Part shown: positions 25,766 through 34,742 of the stretch, piece after piece
Position numbering within the stretch: the stretch's first letter is position 1
How the letters are laid out: each line of letters opens with the position of its first letter
NCBI RefSeq assembly: GCF_030815125.1
Contig: NZ_JAUSWH010000010.1
Coordinates: forward strand, 124,001 to 188,000
Source: Allorhizobium paknamense
Lineage (GTDB): Bacteria; Pseudomonadota; Alphaproteobacteria; Rhizobiales; Rhizobiaceae
Reading direction: 5' to 3'
Length of the DNA stretch: 64,000 nt
Translations under genes and position numbers: made by a program
Notes under the pieces: model-generated
What the model saw: only the letters and a program-made list of their open reading frames with translations
Database searches by the model: none
Told to the model about the DNA's origin: nothing

Positions 25766-26077
25766 ATGGAGGCGGGTTCCGCCAGTCTGCTGGATATGGG
25801 GCAGGCTTTGAAGGCGCGGCGCAAGACGCTGGGCCTGACGCAGGAGCACGTGGCCGAGATGGCGGGCCTGTCGCGCCCGCGCTACCGCGAAATCGAGGCC
25901 GGCAGTACGGCGGCCCGCGCCACCACCCTCATCAATATCGCCCGCGCGCTGGGGTTGGAACTGATGCTGGTGCCCCAGTCGCTGGTGCCTGCGGTGCATG
26001 CGCTGCTGCAACCGCAGGACGACGCCGAAGACCTGCCCGCCTTCATGGTGTCGTCGGACGGAGAGGCCGATGGCTGA
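25766..26077 (+). CDS. hipB: HipB-like antitoxin, XRE helix-turn-helix
   Basis: Small DNA-binding protein of about 103 residues. The Cro/C1-type helix-turn-helix covers about residues 14-66: LKARRKTLGLTQEHVAEMAG and LSRPRYREIEAGSTAARATT. The ATG at 25766 has TGGAGATC upstream; an in-frame ATG at 25745 would overlap an operator half-site. Its stop overlaps the hipA start by 8 bp, the usual antitoxin-first order with coupled translation. It should neutralise the HipA kinase and repress the pair. Confidence 0.85.
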   Translation: MEAGSASLLDMGQALKARRKTLGLTQEHVAEMAGLSRPRYREIEAGSTAARATTLINIARALGLELMLVPQSLVPAVHALLQPQDDAEDLPAFMVSSDGEADG

Positions 26078-27311
26078 TCCCCGGTCCATTTCTACGCTCC
26101 AGGTTTTGCTGAACGATTGCAAGGTCGGCACGATTGTTCGCACACCGGGAGATTTCAACGCTTTCAGCTTCGAGGATCGCTACCGCGCCACGGGCGGTCT
26201 GCCGGTGCTCAGTCTTTCGTTTCGTGCGGCCACGGGCGGGTTGCGCAAGGATCCGAAGCCGGTGGCCCGGGCGCTGCCTGCCTTTTTCGCCAATCTTCTT
26301 CCCGAGGATAAGCTACGCGAGGCGATGGAGAAGCACCATGCCGGTCAGGTGCGCGCTGGAAACGATTTCGACCTGCTGGCCGCCCTCGGTTCGGACCTGC
26401 CGGGAGCCGTGCGGGTGGTGCCGGAGGGAGACAGGGGGCCGCCTGCCGCCAACAGGCTGCCGGAAAGACCGAAGGCGCGGTTTTCGCTTGCGGGCGTGCA
26501 GATGAAGCTCTCGGTGATCAAGAATACCGGCAAGGGCGGCGGTCTGACCCTGCCGCTCGGGGACGAACAGGGATCCTATATCGCCAAGTTTCCCTCCACG
26601 TCGTTTCCGGCTGTGTCGGAAAACGAATATGCCAATCTGGCGCTCGCCGCCGCTCTTGGCATGGAGGTGCCGGAGCGGGAACTGGTCGAACAGTCGGAAT
26701 TCGAGGGCATTCCCCAGGAGTTTCAGACCCTGTCGGATGGAAAAGTGCTGCTGGTCAGACGCTTCGATCGCGGGGCGGCAGGCGAGCGCATCCATATCGA
26801 GGATTTTGCCCAGGTCTTCGGCATCTATCCCTCCCGCAAATATGAGGGCGCGGCCTATCACGATATCGCGGCGGCGCTCGCCGTTGCCGTCTCCGTGCCC
26901 GCCGCGCTCGAATTCGTTCGCCGGCTGACCCTTGCCGTCATCACCGGCAATGGCGACATGCACCTCAAGAACTGGTCGCTGATCTATCGCGGGAATGGCA
27001 GCGCCCCGCAATTGGCGCCTGTTTATGACGTGCTTTCAACCGTTCCCTATTTCCCCGCCGACCGGATGGCCCTGTCGCTTGCCGGGGAGCGCGCGTTCAA
27101 GGGGCTGACGCTGCCGCGATGGAAAATCTTTGCCAACCGCGCCCGGCTACCGGAGGCTGCGGTGCTGAACACGGTGGCCGAGACCGTGGAGCGTGTCGAC
27201 CAGCTTTGGTGGACCCTTCCCGAACGTGCCGTCATTCCGGAAAAAGTGCTGGAGCGGATCGATGCGCATGTGCGCTCGATGATCCCCGTTCTGGCTGGGG
27301 GCTCGGCCTGA
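26070..27311 (+). CDS. hipA: HipA-like serine/threonine kinase toxin
   Basis: Protein of 413 residues. An N-terminal HipA domain is followed by the kinase core: FSLAGVQMKLSV near residue 137, ATP-binding lysine in YIAKFPS, and the catalytic loop ITGNGDMHLKNWSL near residue 295 with Asp and Asn, then APVYDVLST, whose Asp probably binds magnesium. All key residues are present, so it should be active. E. coli HipA phosphorylates glutamyl-tRNA synthetase and causes persistence; the target of this one is unknown. The gene stands between two catabolic clusters with no visible link to them. Confidence 0.88.
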   Translation: MADPRSISTLQVLLNDCKVGTIVRTPGDFNAFSFEDRYRATGGLPVLSLSFRAATGGLRKDPKPVARALPAFFANLLPEDKLREAMEKHHAGQVRAGNDFDLLAALGSDLPGAVRVVPEGDRGPPAANRLPERPKARFSLAGVQMKLSVIKNTGKGGGLTLPLGDEQGSYIAKFPSTSFPAVSENEYANLALAAALGMEVPERELVEQSEFEGIPQEFQTLSDGKVLLVRRFDRGAAGERIHIEDFAQVFGIYPSRKYEGAAYHDIAAALAVAVSVPAALEFVRRLTLAVITGNGDMHLKNWSLIYRGNGSAPQLAPVYDVLSTVPYFPADRMALSLAGERAFKGLTLPRWKIFANRARLPEAAVLNTVAETVERVDQLWWTLPERAVIPEKVLERIDAHVRSMIPVLAGGSA

Positions 27312-27401
27312 AAACCCCTTTGCGCAGTTCTGGACATCTTCGGCGACTGGCACGGTAATTGCGTTTCATCAATCCACAGTCCCATCATGTGGAGGCAAGA
27401 C

Positions 27402-28427
27402 ATGACAGCGCATGATATCGGCAGCCTCGATGTCCGTCTGATGCGGACGCTTCTCCTTCTTCTCACCGAATGCAGCGTTTCCCGCACCGCCGATTTTCTC
27501 GGGCAGGCGCAGCCCACCGTCAGCCTGACGCTGAAGCGATTGCGGGACATGTTCAACGATCCCTTGCTGGTCCGCTCCGGCAGTGCGCTGGTGCCGACGG
27601 ACCGGGGCCTTGCCCTGCGCGAGGCGCTGGAGGGCATTCTTCATCAGATCGACAGCAGCCTGGGCGAAAGGGCGCGCTTCGATCCGAAAACGGCGGAAAC
27701 CAAATTCCGCATCGTTGCCACCAATTGTCTCGGCACGGTTTTCCTGCCGCCGCTGGTCAGTTCCCTTGCCGAGCTGGCGCCCCATATCAGCCTCGATGTT
27801 TCCCCCATGCCGGATGAGCATGATCTCCTCTCCGGCCTTGCCGATGGCACCATCGATGCCGTGATCGGCAACTGGCCGCGTCCGCCGCAGCATCTTCGGC
27901 TCTCGCCGATTCTAACCACGGATATCGTCTGCCTTGTGCGGCCTAACCACCGGTTTGCGGGCCGCCGTGGCCGCATCACGCTGGCGGACTATCTCAAGGA
28001 AAATCATCTTTCTCCGACATCGGAGCGGCATGCGCATCTGAGCCCGATCGATGGGCGGCTGATCGAGCTTGGCAAGAAGCGCCGGATCAGGGCCACGGTT
28101 CCCGAATATGCCATCGCGCCTTACGTGCTGGCCCAGTCCGATCTCGTCTTCACCACAGGGCGGCATTTTGCCGAGCAGGTGGCGCAGACCTTTCCTTTCG
28201 CGGTGCTCGATGCGCCGGAGGAACTGGGACGCATGCATTTCTACATGCTCTGGCACGACCGTAAGCACCATTCGCCGGCGCAGATCTGGCTGCGCGGCAT
28301 GATCAAGACCGTGGCCGCTCGCATGCGGGCGCTAGAGGATATGGTGCTACCACCCCTGCCGCCCTCGCCTTTGGATGAGGCGCTGATCTGTGGCCATGAA
28401 CCGATGCCATCCGGAAAGGCAATATAG
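27402..28427 (+). CDS. LysR-family regulator of the polyamine-type cassette
   Basis: Regulator of 341 residues with an N-terminal winged helix: LMRTLLLLLTECSVSRTADF, then LGQAQPTVSLTLKRLRD and PLLVRSGSALVPT. The effector-binding domain follows. The C-terminus is extended and proline-rich (PPLPPSPL). The start at 27402 is preferred because GGAGG lies 6 bases before it; an in-frame ATG at 27387 would put that site inside the gene. It is directly upstream of, and in the same direction as, the ten-gene cassette, with an LTTR-like site in the 84-bp gap. Confidence 0.88.
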   Translation: MTAHDIGSLDVRLMRTLLLLLTECSVSRTADFLGQAQPTVSLTLKRLRDMFNDPLLVRSGSALVPTDRGLALREALEGILHQIDSSLGERARFDPKTAETKFRIVATNCLGTVFLPPLVSSLAELAPHISLDVSPMPDEHDLLSGLADGTIDAVIGNWPRPPQHLRLSPILTTDIVCLVRPNHRFAGRRGRITLADYLKENHLSPTSERHAHLSPIDGRLIELGKKRRIRATVPEYAIAPYVLAQSDLVFTTGRHFAEQVAQTFPFAVLDAPEELGRMHFYMLWHDRKHHSPAQIWLRGMIKTVAARMRALEDMVLPPLPPSPLDEALICGHEPMPSGKAI

Positions 28428-28464
28428 ACTATTGCGTCCACGTTATAGGCATCGCGCCGCAAAT

Positions 28465-28482
28465 TTCGCACACTATGTGCAA
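28465..28482 (+). promoter_or_regulatory. Candidate LysR-type operator
   Basis: TTCGCACACTATGTGCAA contains GCACA-CTA-TGTGC (28468-28480), a short palindrome, and lies about 30 bp before the binding-protein ATG. A LysR gene ends just upstream. The site fits an LTTR box, but it is a single occurrence. Confidence 0.4.
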
Positions 28483-28511
28483 TGCAACAAACATAAGACG
28501 GGAACAGCGCG

Positions 28512-29591
28512 ATGGCCTTCACGATGACAAGACGCAATCTCCTGGCGACCATGGCGGCGGGAACGGCCGCAGGCCTGATGGGCCGGGTGGGATCGGCACA
28601 AGCCGCCGTTTCGGAAATGGTCTGGGCGACCTGGGATTCCAACGGCCATCCCGAATATGTGGCCCCTTTCCAGAAGGAAACGGGCACGGCCATCAAGCTC
28701 TCCTATCTCTCCAGCGAGGATGCGCAGTTTGCGGCGCTGAAGACCGGATCTGCCGCCGATTGGGACATGATCAACCCGTCTCTCAACGGCAGCTGGCGCT
28801 ACATCAAGGCCGGGCTTCTGAAAAAGCTCGACATGTCCAAGGTGCCAAACAGCGCCAAAATGTATGACGTGTTCAAAACCACGAAGAAGGTGCAGAACGA
28901 GGGCGGCGATACCTTCGCCATTCCCTATCTCTGGGGTCTCAATCCCATCGTCTACCGCACCGACAAGCTCGATAAGGAGCCGGACTACACGACCCTTTTC
29001 GATAAGAAATATGCCGGTCAGCTGGCCATGCGCGATTATGCGCTGGAATCCATCGCCATTGCCGGTCTGGTCGCCGGTGTCTCGCGTGACAAGGTCTTCA
29101 CCATGGACGCCAAGGAGCTGGCGGAGGCGAAGAAGCTGCTGATCACCCAGAAGCCACTCCTGCGCACCTACTGGCAGACCATTGGTGACCTCACCAATCT
29201 CTTCGCCACGGGGGAGGTGGCTTGCGCCTTCTCCTGGCGCGTTCCCTATGATGAATTGCGCGCCAAGCTGCCGATGGGCATGGCAAAGCCGAAGGCAGGC
29301 GTGATGGGCTGGTGCGACTGCTTTGCCATGCCGGCCAATCTGCCGGAAGACAAGGCGGAGGTTGCCTACAAGTTCGTGGATTACCTGCTTGGCCCGACCT
29401 ATGCCAGCGCGATTGCGAAAATCGGCAATTACGCGACAACCTCTTCGGTAATTCGTGACCAGTTGAGCAAAGAAGAACAGGCGACGATCTTCATCGACGA
29501 CATGGATGTGATGAAGAGCTTCATGTGGCCGGTCGCGCCCGACAATTATTCCGACTGGCTGAAGATCTGGAACGAAGTCAAGGCAAGCTGA
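28512..29591 (+). CDS. Periplasmic binding protein of a polyamine-type ABC importer
   Basis: Type-II periplasmic binding protein of 359 residues in the PotD/PotF-like group. The N-terminus MTMTRRNLLATMAAGTAA-type pattern (TRRNLL plus hydrophobic run, AQA cleavage) suggests Tat export. The mature protein begins SEMVWATWDSNGHPEY, a typical first strand. It is the first gene of a cassette of ten genes with mostly overlapping or near-adjacent ends. Relatives bind spermidine, putrescine or other cationic or N-containing compounds; the neighbouring amidohydrolase and deaminase genes point to a nitrogenous ligand. Confidence 0.88.
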   Translation: MAFTMTRRNLLATMAAGTAAGLMGRVGSAQAAVSEMVWATWDSNGHPEYVAPFQKETGTAIKLSYLSSEDAQFAALKTGSAADWDMINPSLNGSWRYIKAGLLKKLDMSKVPNSAKMYDVFKTTKKVQNEGGDTFAIPYLWGLNPIVYRTDKLDKEPDYTTLFDKKYAGQLAMRDYALESIAIAGLVAGVSRDKVFTMDAKELAEAKKLLITQKPLLRTYWQTIGDLTNLFATGEVACAFSWRVPYDELRAKLPMGMAKPKAGVMGWCDCFAMPANLPEDKAEVAYKFVDYLLGPTYASAIAKIGNYATTSSVIRDQLSKEEQATIFIDDMDVMKSFMWPVAPDNYSDWLKIWNEVKAS

Positions 29592-29594
29592 TCG

Positions 29595-30701
29595 ATGCAC
29601 GGTGTCCTGCCCTCGACCGCCATGCTCTCCCCGCCGCCGCTTCTGACGGCGCGGGGTCTCGTCAAGACCTATGGACGCAGCCGTGCGGTCGATGGCGTCG
29701 ATCTCGATATTCCAGAACGCGCCTTCACCACCTTTCTGGGCCCTTCCGGCTGCGGCAAGACGACAATCCTCAGAATGATCGCTGGTTTCGAGAGGCCGGA
29801 TTCCGGCTCGCTCGTGCTCGATGGCCGCTCGTTGATCGATGTGCCGCCGGAGCGGCGGCCGGTGAACACCGTCTTCCAGAACTATGCCCTGTTTCCGCAT
29901 CTGACCGTCTTTGAAAATGTCGCCTTCTCGCTGACGCTGCGGCGCAGATCGCCTGATCCTGCGCCAAAGGTGCTGAGGGCATTGGAGACGGTCCATATGG
30001 CGGAATTCGCAGATCGCTATCCCTACCAGCTCTCCGGCGGCCAGCAACAGCGGGTGGCCGTTGCCCGCGCCATGGTCGCGGAGCCGCATCTCCTGCTGCT
30101 TGATGAGCCGCTTTCGGCGCTGGATCGCAAGATGCGCAGCCATCTGCAGATCGAACTCAAGGACCTGCAAAAGCGGCTCGGTATTGCCTTCGTCTATGTC
30201 ACCCACGACCAGGAAGAGGCGTTCGCGCTCTCCGATATCGTGGTGGTGATGAACCGGGGGCGGATTGTCCAGCGCGCGGATCCGGCCACGCTTTATGCCC
30301 GTCCGGCCAATGGCTTCGTGGCCGATTTCATCGGCTCCGCAACCCTGGTTCCCGGAACGTTGACCACCGTCGACGCAAGAGACGGCATGGCCGCCATCGA
30401 GACTTCGTTGGGGATCATCAATGCCCCGGTGATCGAAGGTGTTGCGTCTGGAGATGCTGCCCTTCTCGTTCTGCGTCCCGAACATATGGCTCTGTGCGCC
30501 GAGGTGCGTGACCGGCGCTCACCTGTCGAATGGCAGGGCACCGTCCGCCACGTCGTCTACCAGGGCAACACCTATCTGGTCGAAGCCGAATGTGCGGGGA
30601 TTATCCTGCGTCTTACGGCCCAGATACCGCCCGGCCTGGGCGAGACGGTTGCCATCGGTCTCGATCCCGGGCGTGCCTTCATCACGAGGGTTGGCGCATG
30701 A
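29595..30701 (+). CDS. ABC importer ATPase, PotA type
   Basis: ATPase of 368 residues. Walker [10 protein letters not shown] is near residue 49, signature [15 protein letters not shown] near 150, Walker [13 protein letters not shown] near 171, and the switch histidine is in [10 protein letters not shown]-terminal TOBE-type regulatory domain (about residues 280-368) follows, as in PotA/MalK-like ATPases. The start is 3 bp after the binding-protein stop; an internal ATG at 29622 is an alternative. Its stop overlaps the next permease by 4 bp. Confidence 0.92.
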   Translation: MHGVLPSTAMLSPPPLLTARGLVKTYGRSRAVDGVDLDIPERAFTTFLGPSGCGKTTILRMIAGFERPDSGSLVLDGRSLIDVPPERRPVNTVFQNYALFPHLTVFENVAFSLTLRRRSPDPAPKVLRALETVHMAEFADRYPYQLSGGQQQRVAVARAMVAEPHLLLLDEPLSALDRKMRSHLQIELKDLQKRLGIAFVYVTHDQEEAFALSDIVVVMNRGRIVQRADPATLYARPANGFVADFIGSATLVPGTLTTVDARDGMAAIETSLGIINAPVIEGVASGDAALLVLRPEHMALCAEVRDRRSPVEWQGTVRHVVYQGNTYLVEAECAGIILRLTAQIPPGLGETVAIGLDPGRAFITRVGA

Positions 30702-31576
30702 TCCCGGCTTTTCATCGCGCCCAGCTTGCCGTTCCGGTGATCGCCGTGCTGCTGGCCGGTTGCCTGCTGCCATTGGCCTTGCTGCTGGTGTTCAGCGTTT
30801 TCACCGTGGATATGGACGCCTTCGTCATGGTGCCGGGCTTTTCGCTGGAAGCCTGGTCGCAAATGGTGACGAAACCGGTCTTTGCCTTTCTCATCGGCAA
30901 GGCGGTGGTTTTCGGACTTGGGACCGCCTGTCTCGCGGCCTGTGCCGGCTATCCGATTGCACTTGCCATCGCCTCGCTCACCCCCGCCTGGAAAGGTGTG
31001 GCGAGCGTCATATTGCTGACACCGCTCTATACCGGCGAGATCGTGCGCATTTACGCCTGGCGCGTGGTGCTGGGCTCGGAAGGGCTGGTCAATGCCCTGC
31101 TGAAATGGCTGGGTTTGATCGATGCGCCGCTGAAATTCCTGCTGTTTACGCCGCTCACCACCCATCTGGTGCTTCTCTACAATACGCTGCCCTTCATGGT
31201 GCTGCCCGTCTGGCTGTCGATCGAGCTCGTGGACCGGCGGCTGATCGAAGCGGCGCGTGATCTTGGTGCACGGCCTCTCCATGCCTTTCTGAGGGTGATC
31301 CTGCCGCTGACGACACCCGGCCTTTCGGTCGGACTCTTTGCCGTCTTCGCACTGGCCGCAGGCGACATGCTGACACCGAGCCTGCTCGGCGGGCCGTCCG
31401 GCGTCACGCCGATGAGCATGATCGACAACCTGTTCGGCACGGCCTTCGACTGGCCGCTCGCCTCGGCGCTGTCGCTCAGTCTTTTGCTGGTGCTTCTCGC
31501 CTGCGCCACCGCCATGTCATTTGCCGTCTTGCAGTTGAAGGGTGCGCGGGCCGTCTTTCGCGGAGGTTTGCGATGA
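30698..31576 (+). CDS. ABC importer permease, PotB type
   Basis: Inner-membrane permease of 292 residues with about six helices. The EAA loop that docks on the ATPase is LIEAARDLGARPLHAFLRVILP near residue 187. The start is the ATG overlapping the ATPase stop (ATGA); upstream in-frame codons belong to the shadow of the ATPase gene. Its own stop again overlaps the partner permease. Confidence 0.92.
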   Translation: MIPAFHRAQLAVPVIAVLLAGCLLPLALLLVFSVFTVDMDAFVMVPGFSLEAWSQMVTKPVFAFLIGKAVVFGLGTACLAACAGYPIALAIASLTPAWKGVASVILLTPLYTGEIVRIYAWRVVLGSEGLVNALLKWLGLIDAPLKFLLFTPLTTHLVLLYNTLPFMVLPVWLSIELVDRRLIEAARDLGARPLHAFLRVILPLTTPGLSVGLFAVFALAAGDMLTPSLLGGPSGVTPMSMIDNLFGTAFDWPLASALSLSLLLVLLACATAMSFAVLQLKGARAVFRGGLR

Positions 31577-32358
31577 ACCGCGCCGCTGCCGTCGCCCTCA
31601 CGCTGGCTCTTGCCTTTTTCTATCTGCCGATTGCGGTTCTATCGCTGTTTTCCTTCAACAGTTCGGCGCTGATGGCCTTTCCCCTGCAAGGCTTTACGCT
31701 CGACTGGTATCGCGAACTGGCGGGCAATGCCGCCTTTCGCAGCGGGTTCCTGACAAGCTTTCTGATTTCGCAGCCCGTTGGCATGCTCTCGGCGCTGATC
31801 GGTCTCCTGGCGGCGCTGGCGCTGACCGCGCCGCGCCTGCGGGGACGGGTGGTGTTTATCGCTCTGCTGGTCATCCCCTTTCTCGTGCCGAAGACGGTTC
31901 TGTCGATTTCCCAGGCCATGCTGTTGAGCTGGGCCGGGCTTGGACGCGGTGCTGCCGCACTGATTGCTGCCCAGACGCTCGTTGCCATTCCCTTCACCAC
32001 CACCATCATTGCGGCGGTGCTGGTGCGGCTCGATCCGCGGCTGGAAGAGGCGGCGCGCGATCTGGGCGCGACGCCCTGGCAGACCTTTCGCCGCGTCACC
32101 TTTCCGCAAATTCGCGGTGCAGTCGGGGCTGCCTATTCGATCGGCGTCATCCTGTCGCTCGCCGATCTGACCATTTCCATGTTCCTGGCTGGACGCACCC
32201 AGCCGCTGTCGCTGATCGTCGCCTCCGAATTCCGCCGGGAGCTGAAGCCGGATCTCAATGCCATGCAGGTCGTGGTGCTGTGCCTGACGGCGCTTATCGT
32301 TTTCATCGGCGAACTCCTTCGCCGCCGCCGCCGGACGCCGGTTCCGGCACCTCTCTGA
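31573..32358 (+). CDS. ABC importer permease, PotC type
   Basis: Second permease, 261 residues, with the EAA loop LEEAARDLGATPWQTFRRVTFP near residue 156. It starts within the stop codon of the PotB-type gene. After it there is a 69-bp gap holding GAGGAG before the flavoprotein gene, the first gap of more than a few bases in the operon. Confidence 0.92.
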   Translation: MNRAAAVALTLALAFFYLPIAVLSLFSFNSSALMAFPLQGFTLDWYRELAGNAAFRSGFLTSFLISQPVGMLSALIGLLAALALTAPRLRGRVVFIALLVIPFLVPKTVLSISQAMLLSWAGLGRGAAALIAAQTLVAIPFTTTIIAAVLVRLDPRLEEAARDLGATPWQTFRRVTFPQIRGAVGAAYSIGVILSLADLTISMFLAGRTQPLSLIVASEFRRELKPDLNAMQVVVLCLTALIVFIGELLRRRRRTPVPAPL

Positions 32359-32427
32359 ATTTCTGTTTGCCCATGTCCGGCACGCGTCATCCATGGCGTC
32401 CGGAAATGGCCGAGGAGACCACGCCTT

Positions 32428-33906
32428 ATGCACGATATGCCTGATGCCGATCCTGCCTTGAACCGTCTTGCGGAGGCCGCCCGTGCCGATCTGGCGCTTC
32501 TCGGCTTTCCAGCCGCGCCCTGGTCGCCGCCCCTTGCCACTGAGACCGGTCTGCCCGTCGATGACGTCGCTATTGTCGGTGGCGGTCAGTCCGGGATCAC
32601 CATTGCCGCACAGTTCATCTGGGACGGGCTTTCCGTCAGCCTGTTCGACGCCGCCCCGGCGGGGGAGGAGGGTCCATGGACGACCTTTGCCCGGATGGAG
32701 GAATTGCGCACGCCGAAAACCCTGGTCGGCAACGAATTCAATGTCGCCAACCTCTCGGTCCGCCGCTGGTTCGAGACCCGCTATGGAGAGGCGGCGTGGC
32801 AGGCGTTGCCGCGCATTCCCCGCACCGACTGGAAAGCCTATCTCGACTGGTATGCCTCGGTCTTCGGCATTCGCATTGCCAATGAAACCAGGGTTATCGA
32901 GATCGCACCGGAAGGCCCGTTGCTGGCGGTCACGACTGAGTGCCGGGGCCGGACCGAACGGCGGCTGGCGCGCACTGTGGTGCTGGCAACCGGTTTCGAC
33001 GGGGCAGGGGCCTGGCAGGTGCCTGGCTTCATTGGCGAGGCGCTTCCCCGCCACCGTTACGACCACACCAACGGACCGGTGGATTTTACCCGGCTGAAGG
33101 GCCGGCGCGTGGGCGTGCTCGGCCATGGCGCGTCCGCCTTCGACAACGCCATCAAGGCCTTGCAGTCGGGGGCGACCTCGGTCGATCTTTGCTTTCGCCG
33201 CAAAAAATTGCCCCGGACCAACCCGCTTCGGGCCATGGAAAGTCCGTTATTGATGACGCATTTTCCGGAACTGTCCGATCTGACCCGCTGGCAGATCGCC
33301 CGGTTTTTCCGCAGGTCCGACCAGCCGCCGCCCTTGCGCAGTTTCGAGACGGCGCTGTCCATGCAAGGCTTTCGCTTGCGTCCGGCCACGCCCTGGCTTG
33401 CGGTGCGCGAGGTGAAGGATGGGGTCGAGGTGGAGACACCGCAGGGGGTCCTGATCTTTGACCATCTCCTGCTGGCGACGGGCCTGCATGTCGATCCGGC
33501 GCTACGTCCTGAACTTCGCAACATTGCCGGAAGGGCAAAGACCTGGGGCGATTGCTTCAAGCCGCCGATGGGAGAAGAGGATGACCGTCTGGCGCAACTG
33601 CCCTATCTCGACCAGCACTTTGCGTTCGAGCCGAAAGATCCGGCGGAGGATTGGCTGACGAGGATCTTTGCCTTCAACAGTCTGAGTGCGGTCAGCCAGG
33701 GGCCGCATTCCACTTCGATCAGCGGTCATCGCCATGCTCTTCCGCGTCTGGTGCGCGGTGTGGAGCGACGGCTGCTGCTCGACCGCGAGCACAGCCTGCT
33801 GCCCGAGCTTGAAGCCTACAGCCCTAATGATCTGGGCGTGGCCGAGGATTTCGAGGAGGGTTTCAACCTGGATATGTCCCAACCGGCAGCGGCGAGGGCA
33901 TCCTGA
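32428..33906 (+). CDS. Flavoprotein monooxygenase (FMO/BVMO-like)
   Basis: FAD/NADPH-type monooxygenase of 492 residues. The first Rossmann motif VAIVGGGQSGITIAAQFI is near residue 47, with ATGFD later, and the second nucleotide motif VGVLGHGASAFDNAI near residue 228 would bind NADPH. This two-dinucleotide layout is that of flavin-containing and N-hydroxylating or Baeyer-Villiger monooxygenases. It probably hydroxylates nitrogen or inserts oxygen next to a carbonyl in the imported compound. It runs directly into the creatininase-family gene (TGATG). Confidence 0.83.
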   Translation: MHDMPDADPALNRLAEAARADLALLGFPAAPWSPPLATETGLPVDDVAIVGGGQSGITIAAQFIWDGLSVSLFDAAPAGEEGPWTTFARMEELRTPKTLVGNEFNVANLSVRRWFETRYGEAAWQALPRIPRTDWKAYLDWYASVFGIRIANETRVIEIAPEGPLLAVTTECRGRTERRLARTVVLATGFDGAGAWQVPGFIGEALPRHRYDHTNGPVDFTRLKGRRVGVLGHGASAFDNAIKALQSGATSVDLCFRRKKLPRTNPLRAMESPLLMTHFPELSDLTRWQIARFFRRSDQPPPLRSFETALSMQGFRLRPATPWLAVREVKDGVEVETPQGVLIFDHLLLATGLHVDPALRPELRNIAGRAKTWGDCFKPPMGEEDDRLAQLPYLDQHFAFEPKDPAEDWLTRIFAFNSLSAVSQGPHSTSISGHRHALPRLVRGVERRLLLDREHSLLPELEAYSPNDLGVAEDFEEGFNLDMSQPAAARAS

Positions 33907-34742
33907 TGCGGTCTTTCTATTGGGTAGACCATTCCACCGCAGCGCTTGCGGCGCGGGATCTGACCAAAACGGTGGCGGTGCTGCCGATTGCGGCGGTGGA
34001 GCAGCATGGCCCGCATCTGCCGGTCGGGGTCGATGCCTTCATCAACCGTGCCATCATCGAGCGCATGGTCAGCCGCTTGCAGCCATCCCATGACGTTCTG
34101 GTCCTGCCGGCTGTGACCATCGGTAAATCGGACGAACATCTCGCCTTTCCCGGCACGCTTGCCGTTGATGGCGAGACCTTGCGCCGGGTGTGGCTGGATG
34201 TGGCGGGAAGCCTGCACCGGGCCGGTGTTCGCCGTCTGGTGTTTTTCAATTCTCATGGCGGGCAGATGGCGCTGATGGAGATTGCCTGCCGCGATGTCCG
34301 CATTCGTTTCGATATGCTGGCGGTCTCCTGCTCCTGGTTTCGCCTGACCGCTGTGGACGACCTGTTTTCCGGGGAAGAGATCGCCCACGGCATTCACGGC
34401 GGCGATATCGAGACGAGCATGATGCTGGCTATCGCCCCGCATCTGGTGGAGATGGACAAGGCCGAGGATTTCGTGCCGCTGACGGTGGCCATCGCGCAAA
34501 GCGGCAGTCCCTTGACCGCCGAAGGCGCGGTGGGGTTTGGCTGGCAGGCGCAGGACCTGCATGAGGCCGGTGTCTGCGGCAATGCCTCTGCCGCCACCGC
34601 CGCGAAAGGCGAGCAGGTGCTGGATCGCGCCGCCGCCGATCTTGTTCGCCTGATCGAGGCGGCAAGTCTCTTCGATCTCAGCCGCCTGACGGCGCAAACG
34701 CGGTTCAGCCGCAGCGGGCCTGCCGATGCTGCCGGTCGCTGA
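33906..34742 (+). CDS. Creatininase-family amidohydrolase
   Basis: Protein of 278 residues in the creatininase family, which opens cyclic amides (creatinine) or related amide bonds with two metal ions. The metal motif AVEQHGPHLPVGVD near residue 30 gives Glu, His and Asp; later FFNSHGGQ (usually NGHGGN), and HGGDIETSMML supply further ligands. The asparagine of the common NGHGGN is glutamine here. The 17-bp overlap with the next gene ties it to the operon. Role by inference: opening of a lactam or imide ring. Confidence 0.85.
   Translation: MRSFYWVDHSTAALAARDLTKTVAVLPIAAVEQHGPHLPVGVDAFINRAIIERMVSRLQPSHDVLVLPAVTIGKSDEHLAFPGTLAVDGETLRRVWLDVAGSLHRAGVRRLVFFNSHGGQMALMEIACRDVRIRFDMLAVSCSWFRLTAVDDLFSGEEIAHGIHGGDIETSMMLAIAPHLVEMDKAEDFVPLTVAIAQSGSPLTAEGAVGFGWQAQDLHEAGVCGNASAATAAKGEQVLDRAAADLVRLIEAASLFDLSRLTAQTRFSRSGPADAAGR

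Noticed and set aside
28473..30485. A 670-codon open frame on the minus strand
   Set aside because: It is antisense to the binding-protein and ATPase genes, which have clear family motifs; composition is typical of a GC-rich shadow frame and no domain is visible.
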